Assembly: GCA_043228905.1 (NCBI GenBank)
Contig: JBHGNT010000016.1
Location: forward strand, 10,106,001 to 10,170,000
Source of the DNA: Azolla caroliniana
Taxonomy: Eukaryota > Polypodiophyta
Direction of reading: 5' to 3'
Length of the DNA stretch: 64,000 nt
Shown: positions 22,490 to 32,879 of the stretch, one piece after another
How the letters are laid out: every line of letters begins with the position of its first letter
Numbering within the stretch: position 1 is the first letter of the stretch
Made by a program: the position numbers and the translations under genes
Notes under the pieces: model-generated
What the model was told of the DNA's origin: nothing
Databases searched by the model: none
What the model saw: the letters and a program-made list of their open reading frames with translations, nothing else

Positions 22490-22546
22490 AATTAGCTATG
22501 TCAAGGACATAGCTAATTGTTTCCACTCGCATGCTTTCACCCTTCA
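22490..22546. repeat. Palin-1 right hairpin, TIR and target duplication
   Basis: A perfect 13-bp inverted repeat (22490-22502 and 22506-22518, AATTAGCTATGTC, loop AAG) abuts the TIR (22518-22542), which is followed by TTCA (22543-22546). The same arrangement occurs at the transposase end of Palin-2. Confidence 0.9.
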
Positions 22547-22595
22547 ATGCTCGTACTGAGCTATGACACTAACTCCTAAAAATATGCCAATCTAC

Positions 22596-23066
22596 TGTTA
22601 GCCGGTCAGCAAGGGAAGTCCAGAATGGGAAAAGGGGGATAATTAATAAACCGGGAGCTGATTAGTTATAATGTTATAATAGAGAATTATTATGATTTTG
22701 AGAAGCGAACGGACGGACCCGGAGTCGGTATGGCGATCCGGATCTGGACCGGTTCGTAGCCGGTTGCCGGTTGGCACCGGTTTGTACCTAAAGCCGGAGA
22801 CCTATAAAAGGGCCCGATTAGATTGTAATCAGGAGCGGATAATTAATAGAGTGTTGTTGTTCTGTATCTTAATCATTGTTAATTACTGTTCTGTGTTAAG
22901 TGTAATTTATCCTACGCGTGTATTGTGATTAATGATATTGCCGCTTAGTAACCAATTAGGGTGCCATTAATAGTCGGTCTAACTTTATATCACCACAACA
23001 CTCCTTTGGTGAAGTGTCTCAAAGGGACACCCTGTGTTAGGCCATTGTCCGGCCCTAGAGATAACA
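22596..23066 (+). repeat. Solo gypsy LTR (Gyp-2 family), target duplication TCTAC
   Basis: It starts TGTTAGCCGG and ends GATAACA, 471 bp, flanked by TCTAC at 22591-22595 and 23067-23071. TATA-like CCTATAAAAGG lies near 22800. It matches the Gyp-2 LTR (61070-61506) and the LTR at 54239-54707, including GTGAAGTGTCT and CACCCTGTGTTAGG near the 3' end. It is the product of LTR-LTR recombination. Confidence 0.88.
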
Positions 23067-23071
23067 TCTAC

Positions 23072-23320
23072 TAGGCTAGGACCATAGGCCTCTAAAGGGC
23101 TACCGGTTACACTGATTCGGATACCGATCACTTGGTTCCAATTTGCACTATGAAACATATTTACACATATATCCTTGGATCCGGTTTGCACCGGATCCAT
23201 CCGAATTCACTCAAACCGGTTTCCGGGTCTCATCCGGATCCACTTCCTTCATCTGGCTCATCCGATTCGGCTCGTCCGGTTCTCATCCAGACCCCATCCA
23301 GAGGAACCAAATTCCCAACA
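23072..23320 (-). repeat. Cop-1 5' LTR, distal segment
   Basis: The minus strand starts TGTTGGGAATTTGGTTCC at 23320 inside the Cop-3 gag. It resembles the Cop-1 3' LTR start at 4984 (GGATGAGAAC, GACGAGCCG). It is cut at 23067 by the solo gypsy LTR. Bases 22547-22595 appear to be its continuation. Confidence 0.65.
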
Positions 23321-24218
23321 CTTTCTTCCACACGTTCCACCTCACGCGGTTGCAAAATTTCTTGCCGGTAGTAAAAATTCTATTCACGGGGTTGTTCCTT
23401 GTTGTGTTGGCCTTGACCGAATCAACCTCTTCTTCCAGGACTTTGTCCCCTTCCTCCATCGAATTTTGAATAGAGCATGTCTCCTTCCTGCACATTGTTC
23501 CTCGTTCGATCGTCATTTTCTTCGACCACTAGCATAGATTGGAGATCGAAGAAAGTGGGAGGATTCTCCCTCGTGAGGACTGCCAACCTTATTGCACTGA
23601 ACCGGGGTGCTAGGCCACCAACGCATATTTGCACCATTTCATCGTCATCAATGTTGGTATTGGTCGACCCAAGGGAGTCACATAGCTCCTTGATCTTCAA
23701 GGTGTAACTACCGATTGACACATCCCTCTATTGGATATTGTTCAACTCTTGTCGGAGTTGAAGTTTCGTGCGGTTTAGTTCGCCGCAAATATCTTTTTGA
23801 GGTTGCCCCACGCCTCCTTCGGCATTTTGGCCTCTCGGATGTAGCCAAGCATGTGATCATGAACGCATGATGCACGGCAGTATAGCATGCAACTCACTGC
23901 TTGTTCCCAAGCTGGGTGATCAACATGTGCCGGGTTGGGTTGATTTTCTTGTGCTCCTTCAATGTAACTCCAATAGCCTTGGCCGACAAGGTATTGGTGC
24001 ATCTTGTACTCCCAAGATGCAAAGTTATTTCTGTTGAGTTTCTCAATAGGAAGAGTGCTTCCCATCTGAGTATTCATGGTAATCGACTTGTATGGATCAA
24101 TTTTTCTTCTTCCCTTTAATATGAACTGTGTAGATTGCTGCTACAACGATCCATCAGTTCTTCGTGAACGTCGGCGTATACACAACACATGTGTATGGTC
24201 TTGAACTAAGCTACCAAT
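23321..24218 (-). pseudogene. Cop-3 gag, interrupted
   Basis: Gag frames lie at 24077-23775 (PIEKLNRNNFASWEYKMHQY, AWEQAVSCMLYC, AKMPKEAWGNLKKIF) and 23721-23422 (SIGSYTLKIKELCDSLGSTN, EMVQICVGGLAPRFSAIR, ENPPTFFDLQSMLVVEEND). These are the UBN2/Retrotran_gag type regions of copia elements. A frameshift lies near 23740. The gene is cut at 23320 by Cop-1. Its continuation should lie beyond the left edge of the window. Confidence 0.8.
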
Positions 24219-24400
24219 CTCTCTAATACCATGTAAAGAATCAGATATGATTCTGTGCAACGGAAGGTGTGTATATGTGTGTGTGTAATCGATCGATCGA
24301 GAAGGACGGAGAGAGAGAGAGAGATAGAACACCGGGTTATTCAGAAAGCCAGAAAACTGTATTAACCAGAGAATAAAATAACCAATAGTTACGAAGAGGA
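24219..24400 (-). repeat. Cop-3 primer site and 5' LTR end
   Basis: TGGTATTAGAG (minus, 24221-24231) follows an LTR end TTCTTTACA at 24232. The LTR holds (GT)n and (GA)n runs near 24270-24325. It is broken by Cop-2 at 24401 and resumes at 30814. Confidence 0.75.
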
Positions 24401-24929
24401 TGTAAGGAATCGACCGGCCACAACTGGTTTCCCGTTCGTATTCGTGTGCAGAAACCAAGAACTAGTACATAGACAAGAAAAACATGAAGACATAGAGACA
24501 CCGATATTTTACGTGGAAAACCCGAAATGGGAAAAATCACGGCGGTCCACAAACACTGTGAAAACAAATCACTATAGTAGAGAGGAAGTACAAAATACAG
24601 AACTCAAAGGCAACGACCTCAAGTTCTCCTTCGTCTGACCAACGACTACAGAGTTACACTCTCACTCCCTTACTCACGATTATAGAGGCAACTATCTCGT
24701 TCTAACCTTTTGATAATGATCACTACAACATCTATAAGGTTTACCCTAGTTGCTTATAAAAGAAAGCAACTTTCTGGCTTTTTACAAGTATAGCCCCCAG
24801 GAGGCATTTTTTTGCTATTTACAATTATAGTCTTTCGATTTTTGATTTCGCTTCGACCTATCGGCCTCGACCGAGATACTCACCAACACGATACTTCTCT
24901 TCCCATCCGGAGGAACATGTTTCTCAACA
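24401..24929 (-). repeat. Cop-2 3' LTR
   Basis: On the minus strand it runs from TGTTGAGAAACATGTTCC to TTCCTTACA, with a TATA-like TTTTATAAGC near 24760. It is about 30 bp longer than the partner LTR because of a segment near 24840-24890. Confidence 0.9.
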
Positions 24930-25841
24930 AACTCCCCCTTCACTCCGGCATGGGGCAAACAGACTGTCTATCGGCACACGTTTAGCTTTTCGGCTGACAA
25001 CACCTTCGTTAGCATATTCGATCCGTTTTCGGCCATGTGGATCTTCACTAGAGCAAACTCCTTTTCTTCTACCCGCTCTCAGAGCCAATGATATCTTCTC
25101 TAGATGTGTTTGGTCCTCGAGTGGTAAGCAACATTTTTTCGCAAAGTGGATGGCACTCTGGTTATCGCAATGGAGTTGGAATTCCTCTTGCCGAATTCCC
25201 AGCTCACCGATAAACTCCTTCATCCATATGATTTCCTTGCCAACTTCCGTTGCGGCCATATATTCGGCTTCCGTGGTCGATAGTGCCACGACGTTCTGCA
25301 GCCACAACTACCACGAAACAACCCCCCCTACATAAGTCATTACATACCCGGACGTAGATCAGCTGGTATCCACATCGGCCGACATGTCCTACTCAGTATA
25401 ACCTTGCAGTGTGGGGTTACCTGACCGAAATGGAGACACACATTCGAGGTGCCTTTTAGGTATCGAAGTAGCCACTTCATGGTAGCCCAATGTTCTCTTC
25501 CGAGGTTTCTCATATATCGGCTAACCATGCCGACTGCGTATCCTATGTCCGGCCTGGTACATACCATCACATACATCAGGCTTCCGAATTTCGAGGCATA
25601 AGGAACCTTTGACATCTCGGCCTTCTTGGTTTTCGATTTCGGACATTGTTCTTTGCTTAGCTTGCAATTCGTTGGCAGTGTCGAGCTGACCGGTTTCACG
25701 CTTTCCATGCCGAATCTCTAGAGCACCTTTGTCACGTATTTTTTTTGTTACAGCCACAACAATTTCTTTGTTCAATCCCGAACAATGTGCATCCCCATGA
25801 TTTCTTTGCCGGACCCATATCCTTCATCGAAAATGATCTGC
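24930..25841 (-). pseudogene. Cop-2 RNase H and RT C-terminal end
   Basis: Minus frames 25775-25340 and 25307-24924 contain VKPVSSTLPTNCKLSKEQCP, VPYASKFGSLMYVMVCTRPD, MKWLLRYLKGT, the ALSTTEAEYMAATEVGKEII block and LHCDNQSAIHFAKK, all from copia RNase H and its connection to RT. TEAEY and DNQSA motifs are preserved, but the frame is broken near 25330, where a C run makes a frameshift, and again near 25520. The segment ends at the solo LTR target TCTGC (25837-25841). Confidence 0.85.
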
Positions 25842-26312
25842 TATCATAGACACACCAACTGTGGACTAAGACATTGCACGGATGACGAGGCTATGATCGA
25901 TAAGGTTACGAATGTGGAATAGGAAGTGATAAGGCTAGGAACTCTAGAAGTTGTGCATGATGAGAACATGAACTTAGGAAGCTATGGAGAGCACAAAGAC
26001 ATAGATAAAGAAGGAGACAATATGACATGAAACAAGAATATTACATTGATATGTCAATGACTGGTATTGAATCCCTTGAAAGGGACCAAGGAAGTTACAA
26101 GTATTTATACTATGAGTCGAAGTACATGCATTAGAATATTCTAGAACCCTCTAGAACTTTCTAAAAACTCCTAGAACTTGTAATCCACTAGTAATCTATT
26201 AAAATATATATAACATCGTATATTTGGATGTGTTGGTTAGAACACAACACTTGACTATATACAAGAGGTCAAGAGTTCAAATCTTGACATGACGGTTGTC
26301 ATGTCTATGACA
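25842..26312 (-). repeat. Solo gypsy-type LTR in Cop-2, target duplication TCTGC
   Basis: The minus strand starts TGTCATAGACATGAC and ends TCTATGATA, 471 bp. TCTGC is repeated at 25837-25841 and 26313-26317. Length, TGTCATA start, TTCTAGAA clusters (26140-26180) and a TATA-like CATAGTATAAATAC place it with the Gyp-1 LTR family. Its antisense 5' end is also tRNA-like. Confidence 0.85.
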
Positions 26313-27240
26313 TCTGCTCAAGGACTTCTTCAGCAGTTGGCTCTTCGTATGGTCCCATTCGACAATCAACATGTCATCCACGTACAACAGAAGGATAAGG
26401 AAATCTCGTCCGTCTAATTTCTTCACAAATACGCAATGATCGGCCTATGTTTTGTGGTACCCGTTGTCGTTCATGAAGGATTCGAATTTTCGGTAACATT
26501 GCTTAGGTGTTTGCTTCAACCCGTACAAGCTCTTCCTTAGTCGGCATATTAGGTTCTCTACAAATCCTTCCAGCTGGTGCATATAGATCTCCTCCTTGCC
26601 TTTCTCTACAAATCCTTCCGGTTGGTGCATATAGATCTCCTCTTCGAGATCACCATGCAGAAACGTCGTCTTGACATCCAATTGCTCGACTTCAAGATCC
26701 ATGTTGGTCCCGATGCTCGACACGGTTCGGATTGACATCATCTTTACAACTGGGGCACATATTTCGTCGAAATCAACACCCTTCTTCTGCTGAAAGCCTT
26801 CCATGATGGTTCGTGCTTTGTACCTAGGTGGATTCCCCCCATCTCCCGGTTTCAACTTGTATACCCATTTATTCCAAAGTGCCCTCTTTCCTCTTGGCAG
26901 TTCGGTCAGTTCATCTGTGTGGTTCTCATGCAAGGAATCCATCTCCTCTTGCATGGCACTCAACCACTTTCGTTTGTGGGTATCTTCCTTAGCTTCTTCA
27001 AAGCTTTATGGCTCCCTCTCATTAGTTAAGAGTAGAAGTTCTTCATCCGGAAATCCTTGAGGGGCCTCCTTTCTCTTAGGGGGTATCTACGACCTCCATT
27101 CGGCATGGTCGGTTCTTCTTCGACTTCTTCGGCCGACTTGAATTCGGTTCCATGTTCAGCCGTTTCCCCTCGCTCTTCATTTGATTCTCGATTTTGCCAA
27201 GTATTAAGTCGGCCCACTGGCTCGTATTCGATTTTGATCG
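26313..27240 (-). pseudogene. Cop-2 reverse transcriptase
   Basis: The minus frame 26963-26445 encodes MSAMQEEMDSLHENHTDELT, YKARTIMEGFQQKKGVDFDE, QLDVKTTFLHGDLEEEIYMH and SLYGLKQTPKQCYRKFESFM. The LLLYVDDMLIV box lies at about 26360-26395. A short internal duplication repeats the EEIYMHQPEGFVEKGK segment (26570-26640). Upstream, 27217-27026 is the proline/charge-rich linker from integrase. The unit is interrupted by the solo LTR and by stops. Confidence 0.85.
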
Positions 27241-28532
27241 ATTTGGCTTCTACTCGATTTGGCCGAGTGTCAACTCAGTTCGATTCGGTAGTTCGAGACT
27301 TATTCTCAATCTCCTAGTCAACTATTGTCTTCCCTCCATGAAGGCAATGTCGTGGCTCCTAATCACTTTCTTCTCGGCTAAGTTCCATAGCCGATAGCCA
27401 AATTAATCATTGTCGTAGTCGAGAAATATGCATGGCCAAGATTTCGGGTCCAACTTCCCCCTTTGGTCCTTTGCCACATGCACATAAGCAAGAGAGCCGA
27501 ACACCCTCAAATGTCGGTATGATATGTCTTAGCCACTCCACACCCTTTGTGGAATATCACCGTCCAAGGGTACTGAGGGTGATCGGTTTATCACGTACAT
27601 TGCCGTCATTAGCGCCTCAGCCCAGAACACCTTCGGTAAGTTAGCATGTGCAAGCATACTTCAGACCCATTCCATTACGGTTCAGTTCATTTTCTCACCT
27701 AACCCATTAAGCTCTGGTGTCTTCGGCATGGTATACTTGAGTTAGATTCCTTCATTTCAGCAATATTCCTCGAACGGTCCATGGTAGTCTCCGCAATTGT
27801 CCACTCGGACTGCCTTCAGTTTTCGACTGGTTTCTCTCTCGGCCCTTGCTTGGAACTCTTTGAAGTCGGATAACACTTGATCCTTCGTCTTTAGCAAGGA
27901 AGCCCACAACTTCCTACTACAATCATCAATGAAGGTCATGAAATACTGGAAACCACCATGCAACTTCGTGTCCACATAGAATATGTCCGAATGCATGAGC
28001 TCCAACGGCATTTTCTTCCTCATCGGGGGCCTTGTTCGGAAAGATCTTCGATTCTGCTTGCTGGCCAAGCAATCTGTGCACTTCTCAAGTTGCACATTCT
28101 TCACCTCAGGAACGAGGTTGTCCTTGGAAAGCTTTCACATCCCCTTCTGGCTCATATGGCACAACCTCCTGTGCCAGAGTTCATCGACCGTGTCGACTGA
28201 CACGTTTGCTTCCCCTCGGCATATTCGAGCATTCATTATGTACAATGTATTGGTCTTCGGAGATCGAGCCATGATCAGACTTCCTCGGCAGAACTTCATG
28301 ACACCGTTTCGGATGCTACCCATGTAGCCTTCATCATCTAGCCAACCAGTTGATATTAGATTCAATCGAACCTCCAGAATGTGTCAAACATCTCTCAGCA
28401 CGAGTCTGCACCCAGTTGAGGTTTCTAAACACACATCTCCAATGCCGACGATTCGGCATGCTCCTTCCTTTCCCATCTTTACGGATTCGAGATCTCCGGC
28501 TCTGTACAATGAGAAGCACTTTCGGTAAGGGG
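27241..28532 (-). pseudogene. Cop-2 integrase and GAG-pre-integrase domain
   Basis: Minus-strand landmarks: GDVCLETSTGCRLVLRDV (28430), VDELWHRRLCHMSQKGM (28190-28135, the H-x3-H part of the zinc finger), VQLEKCTDCLASKQ (28100, the C-x2-C part), core motifs HSDIFYVDTKLHGGFQYFMT and FIDDCSRKLWASLLK (28000-27900), and RVDNCGDY (27790, altered from the usual DNGGEY, so the second catalytic region is damaged). Further C-terminal pieces run to 27430. It is broken by frameshifts near 28110 and 27740. Confidence 0.82.
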
Positions 28533-29359
28533 CATGGTTGTTTACTTACCCATATTTAATATTTAAATACGTATAGTACCTCATCATTTGTATAGTACGT
28601 ACTATAGCTCAATGTTGTTTAGTCAAATATCATGTACGTTTGTCCAATACGGTATTTAACGTATTTATAAAAAAACAGGTATAATACGTATTTATAAAGA
28701 AAATGTAAGTAAAACCCTAACAAAAGCAAAAGAAAAAAATGATTTTAGGGAAAAAGAAGCCAAAGGAAGGAAGAAAGAAGAATAGAAGAGACGACGATGA
28801 AGAAGATGAAGAAGAAGAAGAAGAAGAAGAAGAAGAAAGAAAGAAGACATAAACCAATCTTGAGTGAGATAATCGCAGAAGATAGAAGAAGAAAACGAAG
28901 AAAAGAGAAACCTATCATGAGTGTGATAATTGTAGACGATTCCTCAATCTATGAAGGCATAATTGTAAATAATTACAATTTGAAGTAGAACATTGTGATA
29001 CACACTTACACTGATTTATAGAATAAGGGAATGTCAACATCCATATTACTACAAGTATTTTAGGATGTGAAATGTTCAAATGTCTTTTATCCATTTTAGG
29101 ATGTAGAACTATATTCTACATCACAAAATTGCGTAAACATAGATGTTTTTTACAATATTATAGATATTTTTTAGAAAGGTAAATAATTTTCAAATTCTAG
29201 AAGTATTTAACGTACTATATGTAAAATACGTATTTTATAAGTATTTAACATATTAAGAAAACGTATTTAATGTATTTTTAAATTGGGAGGTACTATACGG
29301 GTATTAATATGTTAAATACGTATGGTATCCGTACCGTACCTAACGTACCTAACAACCTT
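28533..29359. mobile_element. AT-rich insert in Cop-2 protease, probably a non-autonomous DNA element
   Basis: Copia sequence breaks at HLTPH and resumes after about 827 bp. The ends are imperfectly inverted: GGTTGTT-TAC on the left, and GGTTGTT-GTAC as reverse complement on the right. Subterminal TACGTAT and TATAGTACC words occur at both ends. The interior is AT-rich with a (GAA)n tract near 28800-28850 and no credible gene. The target duplication could not be resolved. Confidence 0.55.
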
Positions 29360-30293
29360 GATGAGGGGTTAGGTGGAATGACACACCTGAATCGACCACC
29401 CATGTTGATTCTTTGCCGACGAGATTCACTTCTTTTGCTCATTGATGACCAACAACTCCTCCTCACTCGTCACGATTGCTGAGGCGTTCTTTCTGTCAGG
29501 GATTTTCTTCAGCTCTACACCATCAACTCCCCCTTTCTCCTTTCGAAAGTGTCGACAGTTTTTCTAGAAGTGCCCCGGCTTCCCACAATAGAAGCACGTG
29601 GGCCTCCCCCTTGACTTCGACCTAGTCCCCGACTTATCTTGGTTCTAGGGACTTCGATTTCGGCCTCTTCCCCGAATCATGTCACCTTCTGTGACTAAGG
29701 CCTTCTGGTCGGTATTGGACTCATGGTCCTTCTGGCGTGCTTCTTCATTCAGCAAGCTCGACTTACCTGTTCTAGGGATAGATGCTTCCCTTCCGGTCCG
29801 GCATTGCCCAAAGTGACAACGAACGTCTCCCAACTGCTTGGAAGGGATCCCAACAACAATAATGCTAATACCTCGTCAGCCAGAGGTACTCCTAGAGAGG
29901 TGGTTTGGTTCATCAATCCTTGGAAGGCATTGATGTGCTCTGCCATAGTGGAGCCATCCTCATACCGGAGCCTCATGATTTTTGAAATACTGAGACTCGG
30001 TTCACGGCGTTCTTGTTTTCGAACATGACGTCAATCTTCTTCCATAGGACGTCTGCTTCTGTCTTTTCGCCAAAGTTGTTGTATAGACTTATGTCTATAA
30101 AATACCTTATATATGCGGTCGCTTTCAGATGCAACACTTCTGAAGTCGCTGCATCAATCTTGTCTAGTCTTTTATCTCCGAATTGCACCGGCAACCAGAG
30201 GTCTTTGCATACAAGCATGTCTCTCATCTTCGACTTCCACACTGAGTAGTTGGAGCCGGTTACCTTAAACATGCCGCCGAACGAGTCTTCCAT
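29360..30293 (-). pseudogene. Cop-2 gag and protease start
   Basis: Gag starts with MEDSFGGMFKVTGSNYSVWK near 30291, just inside the PBS, and continues as DLWLPVQFGDKRLDKID, ATAYIRYFIDISLYNNFGEK (to 29973) and MAEHINAFQGLMNQTTSLGV (29976-29749). A CCHC zinc knuckle C-x2-C-x4-H-x4-C (CFYCGKPGHF) lies near 29590 and is followed at once by a TAG stop. The protease motif WVVDSGVSFHLTPH is near 29395-29360, with the usual A after DSG changed to V. Frameshifts near 29975 and the knuckle stop disable it. Confidence 0.85.
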
Positions 30294-30309
30294 CGCTCTA
30301 ATACCACTC

Positions 30310-30808
30310 TGTAAGGAATCGACCGGCCACAAACGGTTTCTCATTCGTATTCGTATGCAGAAACCAAGAACTAGTACATAGACAAGAAAAACGTGAAGCC
30401 ATAGAGACACCGATATTTTACGTGGAAAACCCGAAATGGGAAAAATCATGGGGGTCCACAAACCCCGTAAAAACAGATCACTATAATAGAGAGGAAATAC
30501 AAAATACAGAACTCAGAGGCAGCGACCTCGAGTTCTCCTTCGTCTGACCGACGGCCACAGAGTTACACTCTCGCTCTCTCACTCACGGTTACAGAGGCAA
30601 CTACCTCGTTCTAACCTTTTGATAATGATCACTACAACATCTATAAGGCTTTCCCTAATTTCTTATAAACCAAAACAACTTTCTGGCTATTTACAAGTAT
30701 AGCCCCCAGGATGCATTTTTTAACTATTTACAATTATAATCTTCCGAAACAATTATACTCACCAACATGGTACTTCTCTTCCCATCCGGAGGGGCATGTT
30801 TCCCAACA
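30310..30808 (-). repeat. Cop-2 5' LTR
   Basis: On the minus strand it runs from TGTTGGGAAACATGCCCC to TTCCTTACA. It pairs with 24401-24929 and is separated from the PBS by GAG. Confidence 0.9.
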
Positions 30809-30813
30809 GAGGA

Positions 30814-30930
30814 GGAGAAGGTGCTTATGTAGTCACCTTCTCTCTATGTTCTCTCACTACAACCAACACTTGCAAAAGAGGTGGAGCCTTACCTATCTAC
30901 TAAATATGTGTCATAGAACCTTAAAATTCT
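30814..30930 (-). repeat. Cop-3 5' LTR, distal part, and a small perfect hairpin
   Basis: AAGGTGCTT-TGTAGTCACCTTCTCTC resembles the LTR hairpin at 55400, placing it in the Cop-3 LTR family. Nearby TGTGTCATAGAA and TTCTATGACACA (about 30908-30938) form a perfect 12-bp inverted repeat around an 8-bp loop. The LTR's upper boundary is uncertain. Confidence 0.45.
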
Positions 30931-30939
30931 ATGACACAC

Positions 30940-32523
30940 TAGTTACTATACTAGAAGTTGGGGTGTTCACATACATGAGTATACTAAGGTGTGTTCCCAC
31001 ACTAGGAAAATTGAGTTTGATTCTCAAAAAGTCGCAACTGAAGAGGTGTGTTCTTTAGTTGACAACTCTTGGATTCTCGATAGTGGAGCATCCTAACATA
31101 TGACTAGTAATCCTGACTGGTACAACTCTTGGACACCTGTACAAGAACCCATCAATGTTGTGGTTGGAAACAATGCTCGATGTCTGGCCAAAGGAACCGG
31201 AATCGTCTCCCTCAAAGCAACGACTGGTGGGACAAAGCATCTCTCTCAAGTGTTGTACTTGCCAGATCTTAAGAAGAATCTATTGTCCATTTTTGTACTA
31301 ACCGACAAGGGTCTTGATGTTCGATTCAAGAAGTCAGGTGCAGAAATAACATATTTTGTTGGTAGGGTTGCAGGAATAGGGGTAAGGCGCAACAATCTCT
31401 ATGAGTTGTACCGACCATAATACAAGTAATAGCCGGATGAAGAGCCAAGGAGCAACGAAGACTCGTTCGTGCATTCCCCACACCAGAAGTCGAGGAGACG
31501 GTTTACACGCAAGGAAAAGGGGAAGCTGAAGATGTCAAAATACAACACAGATGTCGGCGCACTAGACCGGAGTGAATCAAAATGGCCAGGAACAAAGATG
31601 AACCTTAGGAAATGAGGTCGGAGTCAGCCAAGAGGGCCATGAAATCGGCGAATCAGAAGTTGTGCCGATCCACCCCCCAAAGCACCTCGTAATCCAGTAC
31701 GAGTATAATGAGTATATGATGCATCACTATGCATAAGTGTGTCATCTGGAGAGCTACGTAGAGGCGGTGAAAGGTGAAAATTGGCATGCCACAATGGAGG
31801 AAGAGAAGTGCACACTAATGGAGAATGAGACATGGAACCTAATTGACTCCCCCAAGGGTGTGAAGCTGACCGGATGCAGGTGGGTGCACAAGGTAAAGTA
31901 CAACAATGACAGCTCCGTCAACCAATACAAGGCCCAACTGGTGGCCAGGAGCTACGCAGAGCAGCATGGTATCAACTACGAGGATACATTCGTGCCAGAG
32001 GCAACTGGCTATATCGGCAGCAAAGGGATGACACTTACACTACATGAACGTGAAGAGAGCATTCCTATAAGGAGAGCTAGAGGAAATGTCTACATGGTTT
32101 TACCTCCAAGATTTCAATCCGAACTGAACACGTCGGCCATCTACCAACTGAAGAAGTCCTTGTAAGAACTAATGCAAGGCCCGCATGCTTGGAACACAAA
32201 GATCACGCACAAATTGCGTCAAATGGGGATTGCTCCGTCAAAGTCGGACTCATTGTTGTTCATACGGCAAGGTCGGAATGGGTCGATAAGCATATTGTTA
32301 TTTATGGATGACTTGGTCATCATTAGCTTGGCCTTCAACACCTCGACATGCCAAACTTGGGGGGGGGGGGGGGAAGTAGCGAAAGCAAAGGGAAAGGGAG
32401 AGAGATGAGGGGATTAAGTTCGAAAAGCCGAATCAGATGTGGAATTTGATTTCAAGATGGTTGATGAAGCCAATGATGGATCAGATGAGAGGACAAGTGG
32501 AAGGGGAACGACTAAGGGAAGAC
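30940..32523 (+). pseudogene. Cop-4, internally deleted copia element
   Basis: The plus strand has the end of gag, then protease NSWILDSGAS with a TAA right after the active site (about 31068-31097). GAG-pre-integrase follows to 31420 (NNARCLAKGTGIVSLKATTG, LSQVLYLPDLKKNLLS). Integrase is absent. RT pieces lie at 31737-32408 (YVEAVKGENWHATMEEEK, GCRWVHKVKYNNDSS, QLVARSYAEQHGINYEDTF, and LLFMDDLVI with MDD in place of VDD). Between 31430 and 31740 only short, unassignable linker sequence is seen. A run of 14 G lies near 32357-32372. Palin-2 is inserted after TAGC at 32524-32527. Confidence 0.8.
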
Positions 32524-32580
32524 TAGCGGGTGAAAGCATGCGAGTGGAAACAATTAGCTATGTCCTTGACATAGCTAATT
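32524..32580. repeat. Palin-2 left target duplication, TIR and subterminal hairpin
   Basis: TAGC (32524-32527), TIR (32528-32552), then a perfect 13-bp inverted repeat AATTAGCTATGTC at 32552-32564 and 32568-32580 with loop CTT. TAGCTAATTAGCTA-type words continue to about 32650. Confidence 0.92.
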
Positions 32581-32879
32581 AGCTATGCAAAAAGCTACCA
32601 TTGATAAATAGTCATTTTAGTAAAAAGCCATCATTAATAAATTAAGTATGCAAAAAACTACCATTGAAAATACTAGAGTGTTTTAATTACATATGTAAAT
32701 GAGTGCCATAAATGTGCAACATAAATTGATGTGTGCACCATAAATGTGTACCATAAATTATATATCGAATTCCTAGGTCCATTATGCATGATCCTTTGCC
32801 ACATCACGTAGGCCATCTCTAGTTGAGTACTGTGGGTTAGTTGCTACCACTGTTGCTAAACCCTATCGAGTCCACCTGC

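Larger units (their letters stand above)
11240..22542 (-). mobile_element. Palin-1, 11.3-kb TIR DNA transposon, decayed copy
   Basis: It is bounded by 25-bp TIRs (11240-11264 and 22518-22542) and by the 4-bp direct repeat TTCA (11236-11239, 22543-22546). The gene content mirrors Palin-2 in the opposite orientation: genes B and C on plus, gene A on minus, converging near 15.3-15.6 kb. Two large TAGCTAATTAGCTA arrays lie at the same intron positions as in Palin-2. It has lost the first exon of gene B, carries stops and frameshifts in all genes, and has a 1.4-kb insertion at about 19921-21364. Strand is given for the transposase gene. Confidence 0.88.
4907..23320 (-). mobile_element. Cop-1, Ty1/copia element split by several later insertions
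   Basis: Read on the minus strand the order is 5' LTR (23320 to 23072, then 22595-22547, then 11239-10169), PBS (10157-10168), gag, protease, integrase, RT, RNase H, PPT, and 3' LTR start at 4984. The two LTR starts, at 23320 and 4984, share TGTT-GGA-TTT-GGT-CC and TGGATGAGAAC motifs. Insertions inside it are a solo LTR at 5668-7099, Palin-1 at 11240-22542 and a gypsy solo LTR at 22596-23066. Gyp-1 cuts its 3' LTR. Coding frames are broken throughout. Joining the LTR across Palin-1 is inference from orientation, order and target duplications. Confidence 0.68.
24401..30808 (-). mobile_element. Cop-2, complete copia element with both LTRs, 6.4 kb
   Basis: LTRs lie at 24401-24929 and 30310-30808. 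The target duplication GAGGA is present at 24396-24400 and 30809-30813. PBS TGGTATTAGAGCG (minus) is at 30294-30306 and a PPT lies next to the 3' LTR (plus-strand 24930-24949). Internal order on the minus strand is gag, protease, integrase, RT, RNase H. It holds a solo gypsy-type LTR (25842-26312) and an AT-rich insert (28533-29359). Stops and frameshifts disable the genes. Confidence 0.93.

Noticed and set aside
28797-28988. Lys/Glu-rich frame
   Set aside because: It arises from a (GAA)n tract inside an AT-rich insert.
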